In this document: in pieces, positions 44,101-56,100 of the stretch
How positions within the stretch are numbered: the stretch's first letter is position 1
Layout: every line of letters begins with the position of its first letter
NCBI GenBank assembly: GCA_030762895.1
Contig: CM061062.1
Coordinates: 2,999,001 to 3,063,000, forward strand
DNA from: Sophora flavescens
Taxonomy: Eukaryota > Streptophyta > Magnoliopsida > Fabales > Fabaceae
Direction: 5' to 3'
Length of the DNA stretch: 64,000 nucleotides
The notes under the pieces: generated by a model
Seen by the model: the letters and a program-made list of their open reading frames with translations, nothing else
Databases searched by the model: none
Told to the model about the DNA's origin: nothing
Position numbers and translations under genes: made by a program

Positions 44101-47100
44101 TTATTTGTATGCCATTTGTTCCAACTACACAACAAGTGGCTGATATTCTCACTAAAGGAATCTCTCGACCCAAGTATGAACTTCTTGTGAGCAAGTTGGG
44201 CATGATAGATATCTATGCACCAACTTGAGGGGGGGTGACGGCTTGACCATGAATCTGTCCGATTCATTGGTCAAATCTGTTTCAAATCAGTTTGTATTTT
44301 TAGGAGGAATAAATCTAATCAAATCGGATCGATTTGATTAGATATTAGTCTTATCTTTCTGTTTTTTATCCTCTCCTGATTTTCAGGAGATTTGATTCAA
44401 ATTAGGATCCTTATTGTAGCAGAATTGGTTACTCAATTCTGCATAAATACCGCTGTACTTCTATTTCATTATACAAGAGGAATAAAAATATTTTTTTCCT
44501 AAAACCTAGAAACATAATTTTCATATTATTTTGAGTTTCCAATCTCTGTTTCTCTCTTTCCTTATCTAAAACCCTTCAATTCATTATGGTATTAGAGTGG
44601 TACCATCCTTCATGATCTGTCTCATCACTATTCCACGGCCCGAGTTCCCAAAAAAAAATTCAGGACTCTGATTACTCACCTACATCTGCCATGTCTTTCT
44701 GAACTTCATTTCTCATCATCTGGTTTGGTTTGGTTTGGTTTGGTAATGGTGTGGAACTTCCGTTTCTCATCGTCTAGTTTGGTAATGACATGGTACTTGA
44801 GTTCCTCATTGTCTGGTTTGGTAATGGTGTGGAACTTCCGGTTCTCATCGTCTGGTTCGGCAATGGTGTGGGACTTCCATTTCTCATCGTCTGGTTTGGT
44901 AATGGTATGGAACTTCGGTTTCTCATTATATAGTTTGCTAATTTTGTGGAAATTCCGTTTCTCATCTTCTAGTTTGATAATGGTGTGGAACATCAATTTC
45001 TCATTGTCTGGTTTGGTAATGGTGTGTAACTTTCGTTTCTCATCGTCTGGTTTGATAATGGTGGGAAACTTTTGTGACACCCGAGGCTAACGAGGACAAG
45101 GAGTGGTCGCCGGTGCAAAAGATGATGCATGGACAAGCAGCGGCTCCTGACAGGCTTCTAGGCGAAAGGAGACATGAACGAACTGATTCTACATCGGAAT
45201 GAGAGGGAACCTGAGACTCTGTAGGTATGAGACTACATAGTGTTGGAACCAAAGTGGTTATGGTTCTGATCTCTTTAGTTTTGATGTTAACAAAGTTATT
45301 AAATTGAAGTTGTACTTTTGACTAAGTATTAGACAAACAAGAACGTCCATCAGAACCTATTAGGTAAGCTAACTCAAAAAGGTGCAAAGACCTTGGTTAA
45401 AATTGGGCCTTGATAGGTGTTAATAAGTTTTTCCTTATCGCACGTCCATTGGACCCTAATTCTTATAAACAAAGCATGAGATTGTGTCTTAAAGTTTTTA
45501 TCGAGCGTCCAATGAAGTTAGGGAGTCCATTAGTCTGTCTGACTACACTTGTTTTACTTATTATCTTCGTCCAATGCTTACCTATTCTATCATAATGTTT
45601 GGACTGTCCAATGCTCTCTTTAAGTTATATTATAATTGGAACGTCCATTGTTGTACTTTTTTTTTGGTTTCCCAAGGTATCCTCCACGCGCAACTGTGGA
45701 GACTAATCCCTCGAGCCGAGTAGGACCACAAGGGCGGCAAAGCTCTCCCTCAAGAGTTTTAACGCTGCTGCATTCTCAGAGCCAAGATTCGAACTCGAGA
45801 CCTCTGGTTAAGCTGGAAGAGACCCGTGCCATCTCATCTAAGTGCTCTTGGGTATCCATTGTTGTACTTTAAATGTTATATATGTCTTGCTAATGTTTCG
45901 TCCAAAGTACTTTAGTTTTTAAATATACTTTTCACACAAAGCATTTATGAATAAGAGACAAAGCAACTACAAAACAGTACAACAAACTTTTAAATATATT
46001 TGTTTGTTGTTGTCGACCATAAAAACCAAAAAAACAAAGGAAAAACAGAAGTATCAATCTGATATGAGATAAAGCAAAAAAGCTTTTTTGCCAAGCTAAT
46101 AACCCACACAATATTTCATAGAAAAGCAAACAAGCTATCAGAGCTGATATGGCTCAAACGACTCAATAGCATTTAATGTTATCTCTAAACGAACATATTA
46201 AATGCCGTTGAAGATGAAGATTGTGAAGATTGCATGTTGTCTATAAATGTCAGAAGAGCCCCTCGAAATCAAAGAACAAGTTCAAACTCTGATATTCCAA
46301 GTGCCAAAACTCCAAAATCTCTCACTCTTTTTAACTTGCAAATTCTGATGTAACCGAGCTTAAACTTGTAATAACCTCACACACAGTGAGTTGATTTTAG
46401 CTCAAATATCTTTGAACTCTTTTTTTAGATTGAGCCTAAAGAGGCTTGAGTGGAAAGGATACTTGTGAGCCAGAAGAGGTGTTGAATACTTGAGTGATTG
46501 AAGCTTGAAGAAGTAAGAGGAAAGAATACTTGTAAAGCTATTGATTATAGCAGATAAAGTCTTCAAGTTGAAGCGACTGGACGTATGGTTGGAAGAGACC
46601 AAGATAACATCTCTGTGTGATCTTCTCTATCCCTATCTTTGTTAAGTTTATTTTCAACTAACTCTTGGGGGTTTGCGTTTGAGTTTCTTATCATTCCCTT
46701 TTAAGAATCTGTTTTATCCATGAGTCTTTGCTTTGCTTCGCTTCGTGTGTTAAATTGTTTTTGAAAAAGATTTTCAAAAAGTTAAGAAACACAATTCAAC
46801 GCCCCTTCTTGTATTACCCAATTTCACATAGTTGAAAAGATCCCGAGACTTTGTGATTGATAGAAGTTTAAAAGAATTGATTGGTACTATCTATACCAAT
46901 AAGATGTATCTTTTTTTCGGTAGCCCGTCACTTAAGAACTTCAAAGTTAAGAGTGCTAGACTTGGAGCAATTCTGGGGTGGGCGACCTACTGGAAAGTTT
47001 TCCTAGGAAGCGTATAAGTGAGTACAAAGCACACTGAAAAGACTCGTGTTTGTTTGTGGGGACATTCGTCAATCAGGAAAGCAACTCGGGATGTTACAAG

Positions 47101-50100
47101 TGGTATCAGAGTGGGACTTCTCCTAGTACGGTGCGGTTTGTGGACGAACCAAGCAACAGTTGGTGGGCATGTAACACCCGAGGGTTATATTTATAAACTT
47201 ACTCGAGATTTAAAGTGTGTTGAAAGACTTGAAAGTAATTTTAGACTAAGGGATTTGTGAAATGCTTGAGTGATTAGCACTCAGCAGATTTGATATTTAT
47301 ATACACTTAGGAGTAATTACAATTCATGTTTACAAGATAATTAATGAATGATAAGCTAAATCCTAGGAATACCGTCCGCACCGTCCAACTAATTCTAACA
47401 CTCCCCCTCAAGCTGGAGCATACAAATCAAATGCTCCAAGCTTGGAACAAATATTCTGAATTCTCGATCCTCTTAGAGATTTTGTAAAGACGTCTGCCAG
47501 TTGATCATTAGAGCTAACAGATTCGGAGACGACTTCTTTAGAAAGGACTTTTTCTCGGATACAATGACAATCGATCTCAATATGTTTAGTTCTCTCATGG
47601 AATACTGGATTGGAAGCTATATGGAGAGCTGTCTGGTTATCACAACATAACTTCATTTGTTGAGTATCTCCAAACTTCAATTCCTCAAGAAGTTGTTTAA
47701 TCCAAATGAGCTCACACGTGGCTACAACCATAGCTCTATATTCAGCATCTGCACTAGACCTTGCAACAACATTTTGTTTCTTACTCTTCCACGAGACAAG
47801 ATTTCCTCCAATAGACACACAATACCCTGAAGTGGAACGTCTATCAATGGGTGATCCTGCCCAATCTGCATCGCAAAATCCAACTATTTGAGTGCTTCCT
47901 TTGTCTTCATAAAGTAGTCCTTGTCCTGGAGTCTTTTTAATGTATCTCAGAATTCGAATTACTGCATCCCAGTGATAATTATGAGGAGACTGCATGAATT
48001 GACTCACCACTCCCACTGCAAAGGAAATATCTGGCCTTGTAATAGTGAGATAGATGAGCTTCCCAACCAATCTCCGATACCTTTCAGGATCAGAATAAGG
48101 CTCCCCCTGGTTGGGTAGCAATTTTTGATTCGGATCCATGGGACTATCAACTGGTCGACAATCTAACATACCAGTTTCTTCAAGTATGTCTAATGCATAC
48201 TTCCTCTGTGAGATGATAATCCCATTCTTTGACTGAGCAACTTCAATTCCAAGAAAATATTTCAATTTCCCCAAGTCCTTGGTCTGAAAATGACTACATA
48301 AATGTTCCTTCAGCTGAGAAATTTTCTCCTGATCATTTCCTGTGATGACTATATCATCTACATAGACCACCAAGTAAACACATCTATTTGGAGAGGTATA
48401 GCAATAAAAGACTGAATGATCTGCTTCACTACGTTTCATTCCAAAAGCTTGAATAACTGAACTGAATTTTCCAAACCAAGCTCGTGGAGATTTGTTTGAC
48501 CCATAGAGAGATCGTCGTAGCCTGCAAACCAAACCGGACTCCCCCCGAGCAACAAATCCAGGAGGTTGCTCCATATAAATCTCCTCTTCTAATTCTCCAT
48601 GAAGAAATGCATTTTTAATATCCAACTGATATAATGGCCAACGACAGATGGCAGCCATGGCAAGAAATATTCGAACAGAAGTGATTTTGGCCGCAAGGGA
48701 GAAAGTATCTCCATAATCAAGTCCATAAATCTGAGAGTAACCTTTGGCTACAAGCCGAGCTTTGAGCCGATCGATCTGTCCATTGGCCCCAACTTTAATA
48801 GCATATACCCATCGACAACCAACGGGTTTCTTTCCCGGAGGAAGAGGAGTCAAGTCCCAAGTACCATTATGCTCCAAAGCCTACATTTCATCAATCATGG
48901 CTTGTCGCCATCCTGGATGATCAAGTGCCTCACAAACATTTTTAGGAATGGAAACCGAAGATATAGATGACACAAAAGAATAATAAGAAGGAGAGAGACG
49001 ATGGTAACTTAAGAAGTTATAAATAGGATGAGGATTTTGAGTAGACCGAGTACCTTTTCTAAGAGCAATGGGCAAGTCAAGGTTTCCTTCAGGTAGGTCC
49101 GTAGTAGGGTCATCTGCTGGAGTAGGACATGATTCAGCTGGTCTTTCAGTGCCTTCCAATTCTGTATTAAGAACTCGTGGACGACGATGATATATGATGG
49201 GTGACCTTTGAGATTGCTCGAGTGGGGGATCATTAGGAATTTATGTAGTCGAAACTGATTCCGACAAAGGTGATGGACCAAGATACGGAATCGAAAAGAC
49301 TTCTTGAATAGTTTGAGACTCAACTGTGGATGGTGAGAAGTAAAACTTTTCTTCGAAGAACGTTACATCTGCACACATGAAATAACGATTCTGCACAGGG
49401 GAGTAACACTTGTAACCCTTCTGTAACCTGGAATATCCCAAAAAGACACATTTGATGGCTCGTGCAACAAGCTTATCAAGACCTGGAGACAAGTCATGAA
49501 TAAAACAAGTGCATCCAAATATCCGTGGAGCGACATTAAATAGTGGCTCTTTAGGGAATAAGACGGAATGTGGTATTTTATGATCAAGAGAGGATGAAGG
49601 CATCCGATTAATTAAATAACTTGCTGTCAAAACTGCATCACCCCAATGTCGGACAGGTACATTCGCATGGAGTAACAAGGTCCGAGCAGTTTCAACAAGA
49701 TGTCTATTCTTCCTTTCAGCTATGCCATTCTGTTGAGGGGTATGAGGACAACTGGATTGATGGAGAATGCCCTGTGATGACAAAAAGGAAGAAAGAGTAG
49801 AGGAAAAGTATTCCTTTGCATTATCACTTCTAAGGATTTTGATTGTTTTACCAAATTGGGTTTTGACCTCATTAACGAAAGTGGTGAGAATAGACGAAAG
49901 CTCAGATCATTCTTTCATTAAGAAAACCCAAGTGCACCGAGAGAACTCATCAATAAAGGTAACGAAATATCGGAAACCATTAGAAGACACACGACTCGGT
50001 CCCCATATATCTGAATGGATAACTGAAAAGGGAGAATCAACTCGGCTTTCAACTTTGCTGGGAAAGGAAGAGCGAACATGCTTGCCTAGTTGACACAACT

Positions 50101-53100
50101 CACAGTTCAATGATGACATTTTTGCAAGATTCGGAACCATTTGCTTCAATTTTGACAAACTTGGATGGCCCAATCGTTCATGAAGAAGATTTGGAGACTC
50201 GACTGCAGTACAACTTACAGAAGGAGCTGATTTGAGGTAATAAAGACCATGTGATTCATGTCCTATGCCAATCATCCGACCCGTACCACGTTCCTGTATA
50301 GTAAAAGAACCAACATCAAAAGTTACTGAGCAGTTTAGAGAGCGAGTAAGTTGACTAAGGGAGATCAAATTAAAAGAGCAACCAGGTATAAACAAAACTG
50401 ATTTTAAAGTTATAGAAGGAGTGACTGAAACATGACCGATTCCTTTGGCGCTGACCTTAGAACCATCCGCAAGAGTAATGAAGTGAGGAAATTTAGGATA
50501 AGACATGGAGGAGAATAAAGAACGATTACCAGCAATATGATCAGAGGCACCTGAATCAATTATCCAAAGATTTTGATTGTTACCGGATTGAGATATGAAG
50601 GTTGTGGAGTCATGAACACCAGTGGCAATAGACCCATGAGATTGATGGGCAGCTTTCAATTGAAGATACTCTCAGTACTCGGCTTCGGAAAATTTTTTCT
50701 TGAACATTTCAGCATTTACTGATTTTTTAGGAAACCCGTGAAGAGAGTAACAAGTATTATGAGTGTGACCCATTCGCTTGCAATATGTGCATTGAGGACG
50801 ACCCATTCGAGCCAAAACAGACAGAGAGGCTGCCTTAACACCTGAGATTGTAAAGAGACCAGCAGCGGCAAGCAACAACCAGAAACAGGAACCAAAAAAT
50901 CAGAGGAGACTAAAGGCAAGAGACCCACTTTCCAAACAACCCAAAAAGTGGATTTTGACCGGCTAGACAGACAGAGGAGGTCGCGGCGCACGGTTCTAGG
51001 CGATCGAGGCGTTTTTCTGATGGCAGGAGGGCGGCGCGTGAGTTACATGCGCCAGCAGGTGGAGGCGCGTGAAGCGGCACGTGACGGCGCGTCGAGAAGA
51101 TTCCGGTGATGAAACTTCTGGATCTAGACGGTCAGCGATTTCTGAAGTGTTTTCCGACGATGGTGGACAGTGGGTGACCGGCGACAGTGAGTTTTGAACT
51201 TGGACAGTGGCTGTTTGGGTCAAAACAGAGGACAAAAGTTGGGATTTTGAGGGTTTTGCTGGACCAGAAGCAAACACCTTCAAATGACAAATGAACCTGC
51301 TCTTGATACCATGTTGAAAGACTTGAAAGTAATTTTAGACTAAGGGATTTGTGAAATGCTTGAGTGATTAGCACTCAGCAGATTTGATATTTATATACAC
51401 TTAGGAGTAATTACAATTCATGTTTACAAGATAATTAATGAATGATAAGCTAAATCCTTGGAATACCGTCTGCACCGTCCGCACCGTCCAACTAATTCTA
51501 ACAAAGTGTATGGTAACTTTCTTTCCCTCCCATTGTGTTTTTTCAGGATATTACCACGAGGAAGACGATTGGAGTTCAAAGGAGCACCGAGGGTTATATT
51601 TTCTGCATGGAATTAGAGTAGTACAAGACAGAAGTTGTCCACATCTTGTCATCAGACAAGTTCCAATTATGTTGATTATCAAATGTAGCTCCAACACATA
51701 CGTCTTGGTCATTCTACTTTCAATATTCTTAGGCCTTTGTTCCCCATTTGTTTAAAAAGGGATTAGTTGAGTCTTTTAATTGTGATGTTTGTAGGTTTGC
51801 AAAATACTACCATACAACTTTTCTTCCTAGTAATAATAAAAGTATTGAATCGTTTGATCTTGTTCTTCATTCTGATGTACGGGGACCTTTCTTTACTTCT
51901 AATTTATCTGGTACAAAATCTTTTGCTTCTTTTATTAATTATTGCACTTGGGTCACATGGATATTTCTCTGGAACATAAATTATAAGTTTTCGAACGATT
52001 CGAACTCAGTTTGGGTTGATTAAACGATTGCGTTCAGATAATAGAAAAGAATATGTGAATAAAAAAATTTCCAAATTTCTCAAACATGTGTTTTGCATGA
52101 GTTAACTTGTGTTGATACCACAACAAAATGGGGTTGCAGAAAGAAAGAATGGTCATCTCCTAGAAGTTGCCAGAGCCCTACTCTTATAAATGTTTGTTCC
52201 TAAATCGTACTGGGGGAAGCTGTCTTAATTGCCACATATTTGAAAAACACGTTGCCCTCTCGTGTCGTGGATGGTCTTAGTCCTGCTCTCAACTCATGAT
52301 CTCTTTCTTTCCTTCCGCCACTATGACCAATCTCTTGTGTCGTGTCTTTGGATGTGCTACCTTTGTTCAAATTCATAGTCTATGTCGTGAAAAGTTGGAT
52401 CCTCGGGCAGTTAAATGTGTCTTTATCGAAAATCCTCCCTACAAAAAGGGTACAAATTTTGTCATCCTCAAAGTCGTCAAGTCGATGTCTCCATGGATGT
52501 CACTTTTCATGAAACCAAGTCCTTTCACTCCAGTCCTCAGCTTCAGGTGGAGAGTGGTCTAGAAGTTGAGTCTCTCAAGTCATCATTTGTTACTCTTATG
52601 GATGAACCTCGAGTCATCGACTTTTCCACTCATGAAGGATGTGGCATCATCTTCTGGTACTATTTCCGAGAAAAACCCAGAACATGTATCTGCTCAAATA
52701 TCAAATGAAGCCAATGATTTTAAACGATAACGGTACCGGTATCAGAAACGGGAAAAACCCGACCTGGTCCAACAGCAACTTCAGTCATCTGAATCAGAGG
52801 TAAATATTCCCAACTTTGATACCAACTTGAAAGAATATTAAAAACTGAGTATGAATTGCTTCGCTTATTTTGTACAAAGATAGATTATATATAGACTAAA
52901 GGTATTTGATTGCTATCCTGAAAAACAAGGAGGAAAATCTGCCCTAATAATAAAGAGAATTGTTGGAATCCCACAATCGATATTACTATGGCCTAAATAG
53001 TGGTTATAAATGGGAGGCAACCGTAATCCATGAGCTAGCTTTTGAGAATGAGTTAGGCCCAAACCCAAATTCTAAGTTGGTACCAGAGCAAAGTTTGTTC

Positions 53101-56100
53101 TTGTTGTGTGTTTCTGGGTTTCAGTTGCTATCAGCGCTGACCATCGTTTTTTGGTTGTTCGATGACCAGAGTAACACCGACCATCACCTCAGACATCGCC
53201 GACCGGCCGTATGCCCTCAAGCGCCACCAGAAGCTCCACTCTCCGGCGCGTGTGATCCACATGCCACCTTCCCGACAATAAATTTTGAACTGAACTGAAG
53301 TTGTGATGGGAAGAGGGACATGTATAAGATATATTTCGCCTTCTGAATGATATTTAGGTGAACTATATCTTTTCGTTTGCATCTTACTTCAATGGTTATC
53401 TTTGTCAAATACAAAGGAGATAGAATGCCCCAAATTCACTCAACACGTGTGTTTGGTGTTCCCAGGACAGACAGTAACATGGAAGATAGGAAACACCCAC
53501 CCAACAGAAAATGATCAGCACTGCATGACCTATAAAGATTGATAACATTCAGACGAACTTACTGTATTCTTGACACCAAATCTTCAGTTTTCTTAACTTC
53601 ATTTTCAGGATCCTCACCAAAGAGTGTAGCCCATAAGGAAAGGATATCAAAGACCTCCTCTTCAAGCTCCTGCAGGCATGGAAAAACCCCATAACAAGTT
53701 TATTGTGTTTAAAACAATTCTAGCATACAGTCATAATTTATAATCCTTAAAGTACTTTTCAAGTTGCATATTCACAATCTTATGACAACATGCATCAATA
53801 TCTCATGCTCTAATTTCAAGAGGAAAGATAGCTTCAGAACAAGGACAAGGGCATGAAAAGAACTGCAAATATTAAGGCTTACCTTCATAATTTTATTTCT
53901 CCTGAATTTGTTCAGGGAATAGGATGTCAATGTACACTTAATCATTTCCCCATCTCTTATCTGGACGGGATTACTCTGACCCAAGTGGGTCTCATGTCAA
54001 GACAAAGTCAAGTTTCAAAGGAATGCTAGAATACTTCTTTATCTATAGATAACATTTGGGATAGCGTCAATTTATTGGCTTGTTTGTGGTGTTCAGGTGT
54101 TCAGTTCATGGCTTCTTTAGAGGTGTTTCCTTGATATATACAGACAGATTGGCATGCTTTGTGACATGACAGTATGACACAATATCTTAGCTCCTATGTG
54201 TTTCCTTTTGTTTTCTAAGGAGGATACGCATAAAGATTGGCTGCACTGTGCATTGTTTTTGGGAGATTTTTGGCCGTTCTTATATTGTATCTCTGTAGTT
54301 ATTTTGGTGGAGGATATCTTATCCTCCTATCTTGTAAATTGTAATCCTCTTTCATCTCAATGAATTCCTTTTTCAACCAAAAAAAGAAAAGAAATGATGA
54401 TTATGTCAAGCATGCACGCATTAGGTGAAGTGACTAGAATAATCAGTTTAAATATAAAAATTAATTTAAAAAAGCCCAACAGAACTTAATCTATGAAGTA
54501 TGAAAAAATGGAAATTGTCTTTTCACAGAACCCTTATAATAAATGATACACCTAAAAAAGAAAGAAAGAGAAACAGGAAGATAACAATGAAAAATGTTGA
54601 AGGTAGTGCTAAGAACCTCCCTAGTCCTTCCTCCTTTCCCATGGTTACCGTAGCCACTGGAAACCAAAATGTGGCTAAAGGTATTGCTAAGACCCCACCC
54701 CTTTCCCTCCTTATTTGTTCACTTAGTTACCTCTCTTGCAGCCACACACTATTGGTCTTCAAATTAGTTGGATACCAAAATTGCCTTCTTGCATAAGTGA
54801 CTTGTAGGAAGAAGGCTGGCTATGTGGAGCACCTAGCTTTGTTGCTCGCGGAGACTTTTTTTTATGTATCATGTGCAGTCACTAAGAAGCAGCCGTCTGA
54901 TAATATCTACCTATAAAATTGTTTATTTGGCTTCTCATTAGAGTTCAGCTCATAAGGTATTTTCAAACGACTTTGTTACATTGATCTTGTCTCTCGACTT
55001 TCTAACTGTTTTTACACTGTTCTTCTTTGACTTGGAAGTCTTAAGACACTTTCCATCAGATTTCAGTTTTTATTTTTGGTTTCATAATAACAAAATTACA
55101 GCTTAATCCTAATACGTAAATAACAACATACCTCCTTTGGCAAAGAAGCCAATAAAGATGATAAAAGGAACCATCCAGCTTCTTTTTCAATAATGGCGGC
55201 CACAGGATTACGAGTATGTTCTGTCAGCATTTTCTTCGAAACTCCGAGCACTAGACTGGGAAACCTGCATATAGAACAATATTGCTTGTTAAATCAAGCA
55301 AGCATCATACCTCCTAAAAGACAATTGTACAGATGTCATCCTAGAATGATGACCATAGTCAAACTAATAATGCAAACTACATAAGAATATCATCAAAATA
55401 GAAGGCAAACACCAAGCAGATCCCAGTCTAAGAAGTAACTCAGAAGAGCATATCATATAACAGCACTGCAATACCCATGATACCTTCAATGGGAAACAAC
55501 AATCTGTGGCAGAATGAAGAATGAAGAATGAAGTTCTGACTGACATTTATATTCATTATCACATAGTATTGGGAAAAACCCAAGTCCACATTGACTGGAG
55601 ATAGTGTCTAATAAGAGCTTATAAGTAGTGGTAATCCTTATCCTATGAGCTAGCTTTTGAGATTGAGTTAGGCCCAAAATCTAATATAGTATCATAGCTA
55701 TCCTAGATCCATTGTTGGGCCACCCACCATGTTATCCACGCACCAAGCCCAATAGTGCTGGGGGTGAAAAGGTGTATTGGGAAAAACCCAAGTCCCACAT
55801 TAACTAGAGATAGTGTCTAATAAGAGCTTATAAGTAATGGCAATTCTCATCCTATGAGCTAGATTTTGGGATTGAGTTAAGTAAATATAAAATACAAAGT
55901 ACAAAGTCTCTGAATCAACAATGACACCTATCTATACACATTTTTAAAAAAATAGCTTTCAAATCATTATGCACCCCCATCATCTAAATTAAATCAGCTG
56001 TTAATCCATTTCCGGCCCAAAATTTGGATTAAAACAATAATACACACAAACAGAAGAGTCATTTCCAAATTCAAGATATTTATTAACTCAATATATACAT

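Larger units (their letters stand above)
39374..44510 (+). mobile_element. Ty1/copia retrotransposon L, full length with target duplication
   Basis: 5,137 bp, LTRs 39374-39651 and 44236-44510, target duplication AACAT (39369-39373 and 44511-44515). The LTRs start TGACGG and end CCTAGA, so the right end is GA rather than CA. All pol domains can be found, but small indels break gag, protease, integrase and RNase H. The LTR pair is identical over its last roughly 165 bases; differences cluster in the first 110. Confidence 0.92.
45074..47200 (+). mobile_element. Cassandra-type TRIM with nested SIRE-like solo LTR
   Basis: Starts TGTGACACCCGAGG at 45074. The main part is an LTR with a 5S-rRNA-like segment (46919-47003), then primer-binding site TGGTATCAGAGTGGGAC (47101-47117), a very short internal region, and a second LTR starting TGTAACACCCGAGGG at about 47170 that breaks off near 47200. 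No coding capacity. The left boundary is less certain than the 5S part. Confidence 0.7.
47218..51503 (-). mobile_element. Ty1/copia retrotransposon M, nearly intact pol, gag deleted
   Basis: 4,286 bp on the minus strand, LTRs 47218-47400 and 51312-51503, target duplication AAGTG (47213-47217 and 51504-51508). The LTRs differ by about two substitutions and one extra ACCGTCC repeat unit, so it is young. Protease to RNase H is complete and interrupted by only about three stops; the gag core is deleted, leaving only the zinc knuckle. Same family as copia B (pol motifs almost identical). Confidence 0.93.

Noticed and set aside
44706..45090. Two overlapping repeat proteins, one on each strand
   Set aside because: Both are by-products of a 39-bp repeat without stops; no start context, splice signals or known domain.
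45780..45800. tRNA gene (B-box-like GAGTTCGAATC)
   Set aside because: No cloverleaf or CCA-side stem; part of a SINE with poly(A) tail and 16-bp duplication. The same applies to the B-box-like site near 57800.
46919..47003. 5S rRNA gene
   Set aside because: Only part of the 5S sequence, diverged, single copy, and placed inside an LTR followed by a primer-binding site; it fits the Cassandra TRIM.
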